DNA of 64,000 bases, from positions 133,982-197,981 of the forward strand of contig MGMF01000014.1 of the NCBI GenBank assembly GCA_001796335.1. The letters run 5' to 3'. This stretch comes from Chloroflexi bacterium GWB2_49_20. Its GTDB lineage: Bacteria > Chloroflexota > Anaerolineae > Anaerolineales > Villigracilaceae. Below are positions 1-8,725 of the stretch, in pieces; position 1 is the first letter of the stretch, and the number at the start of each line of letters is the position of its first letter. The notes under the pieces are model-generated. The model searched no databases, was not told where the DNA came from, and saw nothing but the letters and a program-made list of their open reading frames with translations. Both the position numbers and the translations under genes were made by a program.

Positions 1-1389
1 GGCATGATCGGAATGGCGCGCCGGTTGGGATTGACTTCACTTACCCGCGACGATTACGGACTTGCATTGACTTTGGGAGGCGGTGAAGTCAGCCTGCTGG
101 AAATGACCGGTGCATTTTCTGTCTTTGCCAATGGAGGTAAACGGGTCCCGCCGGTGGCTATCCTTAAGATTACTGACTTCATTGGAAATGTGATCTACGA
201 ATACCAGCCTCCGTCCGGCGAGCAGGTCATACGCGCTGAACATGCTTATTTGATATCGTCCATTCTTTCGGATAATGAAGCCCGCGCACCCATGTTTGGT
301 CGAAACTCAGCCCTGGCACTACCTTTTCCTGTGGCTGCAAAAACCGGAACCACCAACGACTTCAGGGATAACTGGACTCTCGGTTATACCCCGGATATTG
401 CCGTGGGAGTTTGGGTGGGTAATGCAGACTATACACCCATGCAGAACACCACCGGTCTGACGGGTGCAGCTCCCATCTGGTCACAATTCATCCAGGCTGC
501 CATTCAACAAATCACCGGAGGTAACCCAACTCCATTTTACCGGCCCGCCGGAATTGTGGATAAGGTCATCTGCACCATTTCGGGAACAGAACCGTCCCCG
601 TTCTGCCCCAACCAGCGCAACGAAGTGTTTGCCAGTGACCAGCCGCCTTTGCCCGCCAATCAAGACCTGTGGCAGAATCTTGAAAGTGATACCTGGACCG
701 GGTTGCGGGCCTCAGATGATTGTAAAGAATCCGTAACTACGCTTCTTTCATTGAATGTTCCGGAGGACTGGGCCAGGAATTGGATCCTGGGCAATTCACA
801 GGGACAGGACTGGGCCAGGGAAATGGGTTTTACAGATAAAGTTGTTTTTTCACCCAATCGTGCCTGTAAGGCGGATGACCCGCATGTCCAAATGGAATTT
901 GTAAGCCCTAAGGAAAACGACACCATCACGATCAATCCGCTGGAAATGTTCATAACCGCCAATGCAACCTCCGGTTTTGGATCTTTCCGGTTGGAATATG
1001 GCAAAAGCCGCGACCCGTCAGATTGGTTCAACCTGGTACCTGATACCAATGTTCCATCCAGCCCAGAAAACAGCATTTACACCTGGGATTTGGCAGATAT
1101 ACAGGCGGAATGGGTCACTATACGCCTGTATCTGACCAGCACTGACGGGCATTACGCTGAAAAACTTCTGCGTCTTCATTTGAATTTACCAACACCCACC
1201 CCCACTGCCACGCGTACACCCACTCCCACCGCCACGCGTACACCCACCTCTACCAGCACACGTACGCCCACCTCAACCAGTACGGCGACACCGACAAACA
1301 CAGCAACAGAAACCAACACACCCTCTCAAACGCCGAGCCAAACCTCTTCATCCACGCCTACTTATACACCCACTACACCCATACCCTGA
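1..1389 (+). CDS. Penicillin-binding protein, class A type (3' part; start is outside the window)
   Basis: This is the C-terminal part of a peptidoglycan glycosyltransferase/transpeptidase; the frame is open from the first base, so the start lies upstream. The visible protein begins inside the transpeptidase domain: a GGGEVSLLEM stretch, then the KTGTT box, then DNWTLGYTPDIAVGVWVGN, the usual sequence after KTG in class A PBPs. After the catalytic domain comes about 200 residues of extracytoplasmic extension with several cysteines, then a tail of TPTPTATRT-type repeats (from about residue 395). The tail is probably surface exposed or glycosylated (inference). Family (PBP1A versus PBP1C type) cannot be settled without the N-terminus. 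A hairpin terminator follows 60 bp downstream. Confidence 0.92.
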   Translation, partial: GMIGMARRLGLTSLTRDDYGLALTLGGGEVSLLEMTGAFSVFANGGKRVPPVAILKITDFIGNVIYEYQPPSGEQVIRAEHAYLISSILSDNEARAPMFGRNSALALPFPVAAKTGTTNDFRDNWTLGYTPDIAVGVWVGNADYTPMQNTTGLTGAAPIWSQFIQAAIQQITGGNPTPFYRPAGIVDKVICTISGTEPSPFCPNQRNEVFASDQPPLPANQDLWQNLESDTWTGLRASDDCKESVTTLLSLNVPEDWARNWILGNSQGQDWAREMGFTDKVVFSPNRACKADDPHVQMEFVSPKENDTITINPLEMFITANATSGFGSFRLEYGKSRDPSDWFNLVPDTNVPSSPENSIYTWDLADIQAEWVTIRLYLTSTDGHYAEKLLRLHLNLPTPTPTATRTPTPTATRTPTSTSTRTPTSTSTATPTNTATETNTPSQTPSQTSSSTPTYTPTTPIP

Positions 1390-1447
1390 TGAGTTTGGTG
1401 GTTCATCTCAACAATTAGGGGAAGGTTGAAGATTTTCCGTTAACAAT

Positions 1448-1484
1448 AGACCTGACAGGTTTCACAAAACCCGTCAGGTCTTTT
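1448..1484. terminator. Palindrome AGACCTGACAGG..., probable bidirectional terminator
   Basis: A stem formed by AGACCTGACAGGTTT and its near-complement is followed by TTTT. It lies between the convergent PBP gene and the kinase gene. Almost the same palindrome occurs at 55863-55897, so it also belongs to a repeat family. Confidence 0.75.
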
Positions 1485-1499
1485 AGCATGCAGGGGAAT

Positions 1500-3656
1500 T
1501 TATGGCAGGGGTAGCGGACGCCAGGCTGGGTCAAAATCCATACCCAGGTCACTGATGATTTGCTGGCGCAGACCACTGTCTGTAGCAAGCATGAATATAT
1601 CTTCATTGATGCCATCGTTGTTTTCAAAAACAAGCCAGAACCCATCGGCAGAGTAGTCAGCATCGCCGGCATAGCTGCCATTTTTTACAGAAGCAGCCCA
1701 ACCAGATTTAATCTCACTGTAAGGGAATGACATCAGCCAGTTGGTTGTAGCCAATTTTTTGGACTGGGTGAACAAGACTGTGGCACCATCTGTTGACCAG
1801 GTCGGCAGAGTATCCCAATTATCCGGGCTGCTGAGTACCAGGCGCATGGCACCCGTACCGACATCCGTCATCGCCCAGATCTCCCAGGCCTCATACTTCT
1901 TCTGAGAATATGCAATCTCAGAGGCAAGCGGATTCCAGGCAGGCTGCCGGGCAGGTCTGGTGGCATCCATTTGAGTCAGGCGGACGACTGATTCATCGGT
2001 CAGATTGAGTACATAGATCTGAGCATAGCCATCCCGCAAAGAAGTAAAGGCGATACGCGCGCCATCTGGTGACCAGGCGGGATCAAAATCCCCTCCCTCC
2101 ACAGTTGCCAACGCAGTCAGGTCACTGCCATCGACATTGATGGTGTACATGTGAGAGCCGGGGTAGGTATCCGAGCTTGAAGCACAGGGCGAGATGAAAA
2201 CCAGTTTTTGTCCATTCGGTGACCAATCCGGCTGACAGGCTCCTTCGTCCAGGCTGGTGACCTGGCTTGGAGTATCAGAGTTCAGGCTAAATACATATAT
2301 CTGCGGGACACCCGAACGGTCTGAGGCAAATGCAATTTGTCCAACGCCACCGCCTACTGGTGTTATGGTTGGAGTGGGTGTTTTGCTGGGTGTCAGGACG
2401 ATAGTGGCGGTGGGGGTAAATGCCGGCGCTATGGTAAAACTGGCAGTTGGAGTCAGGCTGGGTGTGGGTGTAAAGACAATCACCGTAATGGAAGTGGAGG
2501 AAAGCGCCTCAAAGCTTGTTGAACTGGTCAGCTCTGCAGTGGCAGTTGAAAACACCATCTCTGTTGCTGTGGAACGCAAGTCAGCAATAATGCGGGAAAT
2601 GGGCACCCAAAAATAGGGCACTGCCACCACCGCGGTCAACAAGAGCAGCAGAATAAAAGATATAAAAATCCAGAAACCTGTTCCCATGCCTATTTTACGA
2701 ATTGGTATGGAAGCAGGACGTGAGGCCGGTTGTGGATCTGGCTTTAAAGCGCCAGTGATGGGCCTTTCGGGGGGTTCTTGAATATCCTCTCCGCCTTCAA
2801 AAACAGGAGGGGGTACGACCAGGATACCGCCATTTAAGAGCAGGGTCTTGGGATTGGAGCTTAACAACGCCTGTCTGAAATCATCAGCTGTCTGGTAACG
2901 GTCATCTACTTTGATCGACATGGCCTTTTCAATCACGCTGGTCAACCGGCGTGATATTTTTGAATTACGCTTGCTTAGCGGGGTTAATTCAACATTATCC
3001 ATGGCGCGTGCCAACCCATCTTCGGGAATGACACCTGTCAGGGCAGCATACAGTGTGGCTCCCAGTGAGTAGATATCCGTGCGCGCATCTGTTCGAGCGG
3101 TGCCGTATTGCTCGGGAGGTGAGTAACCCGGCGTCATGGCGCGCGCCCCGGTCGTGGTAGCCTGGGTGCCTTTCAGGATCTTTGCCAATCCGAAATCAAC
3201 CAGATAGATGTGACCATCTGGAGTGATTTTGACATTGCCTGGCTTCAAGTCCCGGTGCAATATGGGCGGTTTGCGAGAATGTAGGTAAGACAGGGCATCG
3301 CACATGGCCACCCCGATCAGGATGGCATCCTCTTCTGAAATGGAGCCCAAGCGTTCCATGCGCTGCCGCAGGTCTTCCCCCTCAACATAATCCATCACCA
3401 GGTATTGTCCCTGGTCTCCGATCACAAAATGATCGGTCACACGTGTCAGGTTGGCATGCCGCAGGTTGGCCAGGATAACCGCTTCCAGGCGGAACTGGCG
3501 GGCATATTCGTCTGTAGTGAACAGGTTTTCCTTGACCGACACTTCCACACCCAGATTTTCATCCATGGCGCGATAGACCGAGCCCATCCCCCCCTGGCCG
3601 AGGATTTCAATGATCCGGTATCTTTTGTGCAAAAGGGTGCCGCGTTCAAGCGTCAT
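1500..3656 (-). CDS. Membrane Ser/Thr protein kinase (PknB type) with extracytoplasmic TolB/PD40 beta-propeller
   Basis: The protein has 718 residues. The cytoplasmic kinase domain (about 13-275) has the glycine loop GQGGMG (20-25), catalytic Lys42, helix-C Glu58, HRDLKPGN (134-141) and DFG (154-156), so all catalytic residues are present. A Pro-rich linker and one transmembrane helix (about 325-350) follow, then a Thr/Pro-rich spacer. The rest is a set of PD40/TolB-like blades marked by repeated phrases such as IAFASDRSG, PDWSPNG and PAWSPDG. In this family the kinase phosphorylates cytoplasmic Ser/Thr targets and the outer domain is thought to sense ligands or cell wall. It is transcribed alone, facing the PBP gene tail to tail; a cell-envelope role is an inference. 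Confidence 0.93.
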   Translation of the reverse strand: MTLERGTLLHKRYRIIEILGQGGMGSVYRAMDENLGVEVSVKENLFTTDEYARQFRLEAVILANLRHANLTRVTDHFVIGDQGQYLVMDYVEGEDLRQRMERLGSISEEDAILIGVAMCDALSYLHSRKPPILHRDLKPGNVKITPDGHIYLVDFGLAKILKGTQATTTGARAMTPGYSPPEQYGTARTDARTDIYSLGATLYAALTGVIPEDGLARAMDNVELTPLSKRNSKISRRLTSVIEKAMSIKVDDRYQTADDFRQALLSSNPKTLLLNGGILVVPPPVFEGGEDIQEPPERPITGALKPDPQPASRPASIPIRKIGMGTGFWIFISFILLLLLTAVVAVPYFWVPISRIIADLRSTATEMVFSTATAELTSSTSFEALSSTSITVIVFTPTPSLTPTASFTIAPAFTPTATIVLTPSKTPTPTITPVGGGVGQIAFASDRSGVPQIYVFSLNSDTPSQVTSLDEGACQPDWSPNGQKLVFISPCASSSDTYPGSHMYTINVDGSDLTALATVEGGDFDPAWSPDGARIAFTSLRDGYAQIYVLNLTDESVVRLTQMDATRPARQPAWNPLASEIAYSQKKYEAWEIWAMTDVGTGAMRLVLSSPDNWDTLPTWSTDGATVLFTQSKKLATTNWLMSFPYSEIKSGWAASVKNGSYAGDADYSADGFWLVFENNDGINEDIFMLATDSGLRQQIISDLGMDFDPAWRPLPLP

Positions 3657-4133
3657 TTTGTTAAGATCCCATAAAATTGTTTCGTTACTGATATAACATT
3701 ATTACTTTATTTTCCGCTAAACGAGTAGCACCATTTACTGAAAATCACTTCCGGCAAGTTTGAATCTTATAAAATGGACCATTTCTTACGTCAACGGACT
3801 AAAGTGACAATGCAGCAGCTGAATTTAAACATTTGAGCCAGGTTTCCTTCCGGCAAAGGTTGGTACCTGTCGGCAGACTTTCTATCATTTGCTCAAAACA
3901 ACTACGGTATGATTCGTCACGGTAAGAGGTCCCTGTACAATTTTATCGGTCAAAAACAAGATTATCGCGTTTGGAACCCATTAACTCCTTTTAATTAAAA
4001 CCAGTTAGCAGAAAATAAAGTGATGAGAACCTCTTATGGGAAAGCAAAACAAGGCATCTGTACCCCTTCTTTTCTCCATACGCGGTGCAGATGATTTACA
4101 CCTTCCTCTAACGAGAAAGTAATCTTTTTTAGT
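3657..4133. other. Intergenic region without a recognisable gene
   Basis: These 477 bases separate two minus-strand genes. No frame reads as a believable protein and no RNA family is recognised. The region must hold the end of the upstream SH3b gene transcript and the kinase promoter, but I see no convincing boxes. Confidence 0.6.
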
Positions 4134-5822
4134 TCATGCCACCACGTACCAGGCGGCAACATAACCTGCCTTACCATCCGGGGCGCTGACATTCAACCAT
4201 TGGTTGAAAACTCCTATCTTGGGACTGGCCGTGGCAACCGGTTCGAGCACCACCAGCGGGGTTTGAGCGGATAGCGTACGCAAAATGCTTGAACTGGTAT
4301 TGGGTGCTGAACGCAAGCGCAAACCAACGCTGCCCACAGTGGTGGAGACATAGATAGTCAGCTTGCTGGAATCTCCACCAGTTGGTTGTCCGGTTTCAGG
4401 AGTAGTGATCGGTTCAACAAACCAGGCTGCAGAATAACCGCTATGCCCGAGATCGTCCTTGACGTTCAGCCACTGGTTAACCACACCTATTTTGGGTCGC
4501 GCTATTTCAGCCGGCTCGAGCACAGTCAGTTTTGACCCTGCCCGCAGAACAAACAACACCGCGCCACTGACTGGCGCAGCACGCAGTCGCAACCCCAAAC
4601 TTCCCACCGACTGCGAGACAACCAACTTTAGCTGAGTGGTTTCCGGTTGGGATATAGGAGTTGGTATTGGAACGGGAATCGGGGTTGGGGTGGGGACGGG
4701 AGTTGGTGGAGGAAGAGTTGCCTTCAGAACCACATAATAAGAGGAACAATATCCAACCTCGCCGCGTAACGTGCGAACATTAATCCATTGACTTCTAACA
4801 CCGATCTTTGAACGGGCGACTTCAGCATCTTCCAATACATCCAACTGCTCACTGGCTTTCAAAGTTGCGACCGCCGCACCTTCCGAATTGGGTTGGGCAC
4901 GCAGGAGCAGACCGCGGTCACCAATTTTTGATGAGACATAAATAGTTAAGTTCGAAACTGGTTCAGGTTCAGGTTCAGGTTCTGGTTCTGGCTGGGGCTC
5001 AAGTTCAAACTTAGGAAGAATTTCCAAGTACCAGGCTGCCACATAACCCTCAAAACCTTGCGGGTCCCGAACTTTCAACCATTGATCCTTGACCCCAATT
5101 TTAGACATGGCATCGCTGATATCATCCAAAACCAGTAGCGGGGCACCAGCGATTTCCGCTGTCACAATGGTGGCTGTTATGTTGGGCTGAACACGCAAGC
5201 GCAAACCAGATGTGGTTGAAGCCAGGATACGCACATACAAACCCGGCAGTTCCGGGAGAATTGGAGAATCGGTTCCGTTTTCCCAGCATTCATAAAATGC
5301 AACGGCTGTGATAACTTCCTGGATGGGACGACCGAACCCATAGCGTTGGGTAAAAAGGACATCGGTTTTATCAACAGGGTACTGCCAGGGGTCAAGCATC
5401 ACATAATCATCCCCCTGTTTTTGGGTAAGCAATACCCAGTGAATTTGCTCTCCGGTAGCCAGCGAACGGTCACATTCAACCAAAACGGTCTGCCCATTGC
5501 CTAGCAGAGAGTCGATCCGTTTAAGGGGTACTGGTTTTACATCACTGCACACATAAATTTCTTTGATACCGATCTTGGAATACAGACGCGTGATGCCTGC
5601 CCACACCATCAAAGAGCCGATATAACCATTCCCTGAGCCCAGATTCATCAGTTTTTTGTTGAGCGTATCCGGTGTTTCCTTATACCCATAACCAGTTGTC
5701 ATCATTGCCAGGCATGTTAGAACACAGCCTTGTGAACCAATGGTTTGCTGAGTGGCAAAACCGAGTTTGATATCCTGCCAGCGAGGGTCTTTCTGGGAAA
5801 GGAAATTGGGTTTAAATGTCAT
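4134..5822 (-). CDS. C39-like cysteine peptidase domain followed by four SH3b repeats
   Basis: The protein has 562 residues. Residues 1-190 resemble the Peptidase_C39_2 family: the stretch TIGSQGC puts a candidate nucleophile at Cys33, with a later IHWVLLT (His) and MLDPW (Asp) completing the papain-like triad. Four SH3b-like repeats follow, each with LRLR and a distinctive ending of the form KIGV..QWL.V then GY.AAWYV. They are joined by short linkers, one of (EP)n type and one of Pro/Thr/Val type. SH3b repeats usually bind peptidoglycan. No signal peptide or TM helix is visible at the N-terminus, which is odd for a wall-binding protein. The start is supported by a GAGGTG ribosome-binding site. 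The next upstream gene has the same modules in the opposite order. Confidence 0.85.
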   Translation of the reverse strand: MTFKPNFLSQKDPRWQDIKLGFATQQTIGSQGCVLTCLAMMTTGYGYKETPDTLNKKLMNLGSGNGYIGSLMVWAGITRLYSKIGIKEIYVCSDVKPVPLKRIDSLLGNGQTVLVECDRSLATGEQIHWVLLTQKQGDDYVMLDPWQYPVDKTDVLFTQRYGFGRPIQEVITAVAFYECWENGTDSPILPELPGLYVRILASTTSGLRLRVQPNITATIVTAEIAGAPLLVLDDISDAMSKIGVKDQWLKVRDPQGFEGYVAAWYLEILPKFELEPQPEPEPEPEPEPVSNLTIYVSSKIGDRGLLLRAQPNSEGAAVATLKASEQLDVLEDAEVARSKIGVRSQWINVRTLRGEVGYCSSYYVVLKATLPPPTPVPTPTPIPVPIPTPISQPETTQLKLVVSQSVGSLGLRLRAAPVSGAVLFVLRAGSKLTVLEPAEIARPKIGVVNQWLNVKDDLGHSGYSAAWFVEPITTPETGQPTGGDSSKLTIYVSTTVGSVGLRLRSAPNTSSSILRTLSAQTPLVVLEPVATASPKIGVFNQWLNVSAPDGKAGYVAAWYVVA

Positions 5823-5969
5823 GTAGCACCTCGTTTCTTAGATCATGGGGGCTGTGCCAGTGATATGCCCGGAAATATTTACAATACTATAATACCTTAT
5901 TTTTTAAATGAAACATAGATATCCTCTCCAAGCATTTGACTTTCCTCAAAAAATGATGTACGAGGCAAA

Positions 5970-7484
5970 TCACGGCCTGATCATATACATCCCATTCAGA
6001 CCGAGTTTCCACATTCTTTCAAAGATGCCGGTAGAAATGCGCAGTTCTTTGCCTGACCAGGGGTCATTAACAACAATCACATCCGGGCTGACCCCCTTAA
6101 CAACCATGGCGTGGCTGGTGTTACCAGGTCCTTGAATGGAACGTGTTCCGGAACCCACCAGTGTGACCCCCACCGTAACGATCAGGGGACCATTGATCAA
6201 TTCGGCTTTCAGATCTGCCAGACTGGCATACAATTTTTGCGATATATGCTGGTAGCCCAGGAATTGCAGTTCGTCTGTGACATTGGAAAGCGACATCCCT
6301 TTTCCGGGAGTGCCATCCCCGGGATCCAGCCTGCCGATCAGCTGCCGGGGTGTCTCTGTGCGGTTAAGCGGGTTAAGCCTGTGGTAGTATTCCAACAGCA
6401 TGCAGGCAGAAACAGGAGAACAAGCCGCGTTACCATACAGGTTGTCTTGCGAGAGAAGCGGTACCTCATAAAGGAGCGAGGATGTATCCCCAGGCGGGGA
6501 TGAGATCTGTACAGTTGGCACGGAAGGTGTGACCACCTGTGGTGGCAAGGGAGTAAGAGCTTGGACAAACCAGGCGGCAATATACCCCTGGCTGCCAGTA
6601 TTGCTCTTTACCTTCAACCACTGGTTAAACAAGCCAAGCTTGGAAAGCGCCGTATTCACTGGCTCGAGAACATCCAGGAGGGTTCCAGCGGGCAATACTT
6701 TCAGCACGGAACCTGCCAGGTTGGGTTTGGAGCGCAGGCGCAAACCGCGCGGTCCAACTGAATTGGTGACTTTCACCTTCATGGTAGCCACGGGTGTATC
6801 TGGTTGGGGGAACGGCCCTGGAACTTCCGGTTGAGGTTGCTCTGCGGGTAAAGGCGTCAACTCTGAATTGGGTGTTTCAACTTGCGGAGCGGACTGTGAT
6901 TGTGAGGTGGGATAATCGGACAGTGGGATCAACTCCTGATGTTGGTCAAACTGCCTGGCTGGCAGGGGAGTTTCAGCTGGGGAGATATATTCCTGAACAT
7001 AAAAGGCAGACACATAACCCTGGTGTGCCTGCGGATCCTGCACATGCAACCATTTTCCATTCACACCTACTTTAGGCAACCCGACAGCACGGGATTCAAG
7101 CACGGTTAAGATGGTTCCAGCGCTTTCTCCCGCCAGGGTCTTGGCAGCATCATTGGGGTGGTCTCGCAGGCGCAGGTGGTTGCTGCCGATCTGTTCGGAA
7201 ACTTCCACCAGCAAGGCTGGCAGAACACTCACAGAGGCAGCAGGAGGTGACGAACTCGATTCAAACAATAACCAGGCAGCACAGTAACCAGTTTGCCCAT
7301 CGGAATTCTTAACGTGCAGCCATTTGCCTTTTTCACCAAGGCAAACCCGGACCAAAGTATCGGCATCCAGGGTTTCCACTTTCTCTCCAGCTTGAAGAAC
7401 ACAGACAATGCCACCATTCAAACCGGGCAGAGTGCGCATGCGCAGCCCACGATCTTCAGTTTTTGGTGAGACATTCAGGATCAT
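5970..7484 (-). CDS. Three SH3b repeats followed by a C39-like cysteine peptidase domain
   Basis: The protein has 504 residues from the ATG at 7484, chosen because a GAGAGGTG site stands at the right distance; a GTG two codons upstream is too close. Three SH3b-like repeats occupy about residues 1-330, separated by Pro/Glu-rich linkers. The C-terminal 170 residues are a C39-like domain: YEVPLLSQDNLYGNAACSPVS carries the candidate Cys (CSPVS replaces the usual CGPTS), HAMVV the His and NDPW the Asp. It is a mirror image of the neighbouring gene, 147 bp away, which has peptidase first and SH3b last. No export signal is visible. Likely role is cleaving or binding a cell-wall or peptide substrate (inference). 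Confidence 0.85.
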   Translation of the reverse strand: MILNVSPKTEDRGLRMRTLPGLNGGIVCVLQAGEKVETLDADTLVRVCLGEKGKWLHVKNSDGQTGYCAAWLLFESSSSPPAASVSVLPALLVEVSEQIGSNHLRLRDHPNDAAKTLAGESAGTILTVLESRAVGLPKVGVNGKWLHVQDPQAHQGYVSAFYVQEYISPAETPLPARQFDQHQELIPLSDYPTSQSQSAPQVETPNSELTPLPAEQPQPEVPGPFPQPDTPVATMKVKVTNSVGPRGLRLRSKPNLAGSVLKVLPAGTLLDVLEPVNTALSKLGLFNQWLKVKSNTGSQGYIAAWFVQALTPLPPQVVTPSVPTVQISSPPGDTSSLLYEVPLLSQDNLYGNAACSPVSACMLLEYYHRLNPLNRTETPRQLIGRLDPGDGTPGKGMSLSNVTDELQFLGYQHISQKLYASLADLKAELINGPLIVTVGVTLVGSGTRSIQGPGNTSHAMVVKGVSPDVIVVNDPWSGKELRISTGIFERMWKLGLNGMYMIRP

Positions 7485-8014
7485 ATTCACCTCTCTTACA
7501 CGCTACGTTTCAATAATATTATCTTAATTTCTATTAAAATGGTAACCATCATTTTAGACCCCTCAGGTTGTCCAAAAGTCACACTTTCTTGTTCATATCC
7601 TTGCGACAACGTCCCCTTGCTTTTTGGGGAGACCGGCTTTCTGGTCTGGTCGTGGCAACATCGTCCCCTTATGGGATCTCCTCGCCAATTAGGGGATTGC
7701 ACACCTACACTTCCTGGCACCGCCCGCTTCATCGTCCCTATGTCCTTCTGGGAGGGCAGGTATGTATGCAGGTCGTTTCGCCCCGTCGAGCTCCCTGCTC
7801 GAACGGATTGCAAGTATCTGGCTGGGATCCCGAAAGAACATCGGGGAAAGTGAGCATCCAGCCATTCCTCACCCTCCCTACCAAAGGCCACTTTTGGGCA
7901 AGGGAATGACAACCAGATATACTTTAAGAATGGTGGGCAAGTCCCCCCCATGAAAAAACCTGGCAAGTTTCAATAACCAGCCAGGTTTATGCACACAGGA
8001 TCATGTTAGTTTTC
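7485..8014. other. Intergenic region between SH3b/peptidase gene and sdhB
   Basis: About 530 bases hold no believable gene; open frames here read as low-quality translations on both strands. Three similar boxes reading A(T/A)CGTCCC(C)T occur near 7609, 7661 and 7732, with irregular spacing (52 and 71 bases). No known RNA (RNase P, tmRNA, SRP, 6S) is recognisable. The sdh terminator hairpin lies at 7955-7987. Confidence 0.5.
7955..7987 (-). terminator. Hairpin at the end of the sdh operon
   Basis: AAACCTGGC pairs with GCCAGGTTT over a 15-base loop, 28 bp after the sdhB stop codon. In the minus direction the hairpin is followed by TTTTTTCATG, so it fits a Rho-independent terminator. Confidence 0.7.
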
Positions 8015-8716
8015 TTATTCCAAACTGCCTGTCATTAACGCTTTTTTGACCTCGCCAATGGCCTTGGTGATCTGGATTTCGCGCGGGCAGGCCAGGGTAC
8101 AATTGAAAACAGTGTGGCAGCGGGATACACCCATGATTTCATTCATTATCTTCAAACGCTGTGCGGCACCCTGGTCACGGCTGTCAAAAATAAAACGATG
8201 GGCATTGACAATGGCGGATGGCCCCAGGTATTCATCACTGGCCCAGAAAGACGGGCAGGAGGTGGTGCAGGCTGCGCACAGAATGCACTTGGTGGTATCG
8301 TCAAAACGTTCGCGATCTTCCTGTGACTGGTAACGTTCCTTTTCCGGTGCGGGGTCATCGTTGATGAAGTAAGGCAGCACTTTGCGGAAGTTGTCAAAGA
8401 AAGGCTCCATGTCGACTATCAAGTCCTTGATGACGCGCAAACCCAGAATTGGCTCGACAGTGATCTTTGCACCGAAATCATGCACCAGGGCTTTACAAGC
8501 CAGTTTGTTGGAACCGTTGATGCGCATGGCATCTGAACCGCACACACCGTGGGCGCACGAGCGCCGGAAAGAGAGTGTGCCATCCTTGTAGCCTTTCACC
8601 TTTTCAAGCAGGTCCAGCACCCGGTCAGTGGGATCGGCTTCCAGTTGATAGGTTTCGTAATGAGGTTTCTTATCCTTTTCGGGATTATATCGGAAGACTT
8701 TAATGGTTACCTGCAT
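8015..8716 (-). CDS. sdhB: Succinate dehydrogenase iron-sulfur subunit
   Basis: The protein has 233 residues, the usual length. SdhB passes electrons from the flavin of SdhA to quinone through three Fe-S clusters. The plant-type [2Fe-2S] region CAHGVCGSDAMRING...LAC is at about 53-76. The C-terminal ferredoxin-like domain has CILCAACTTSCP and CHTVFNCTLACP, giving the [4Fe-4S] and [3Fe-4S] ligands. Start supported by AGGAG. It is last in the operon sdhC-sdhD-sdhA-sdhB, 9 bp after sdhA. It acts on the cytoplasmic face of the membrane as part of complex II. Confidence 0.97.
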   Translation of the reverse strand: MQVTIKVFRYNPEKDKKPHYETYQLEADPTDRVLDLLEKVKGYKDGTLSFRRSCAHGVCGSDAMRINGSNKLACKALVHDFGAKITVEPILGLRVIKDLIVDMEPFFDNFRKVLPYFINDDPAPEKERYQSQEDRERFDDTTKCILCAACTTSCPSFWASDEYLGPSAIVNAHRFIFDSRDQGAAQRLKIMNEIMGVSRCHTVFNCTLACPREIQITKAIGEVKKALMTGSLE

Positions 8717-8725
8717 GGCTGTCTC

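Noticed and set aside
2257-2616. Plus-strand frame of 119 codons rich in GVGV
   Set aside because: It is the antisense of the kinase Thr/Pro spacer; repeat-like composition explains the open frame.
7600-7740. CRISPR-like array
   Set aside because: The three similar boxes are short and irregularly spaced, and no cas gene is present.
7496-7966. 156-codon minus-strand open frame
   Set aside because: Its translation is rich in rare residue runs and lacks any domain or ribosome-binding site; it crosses the sdh terminator hairpin.
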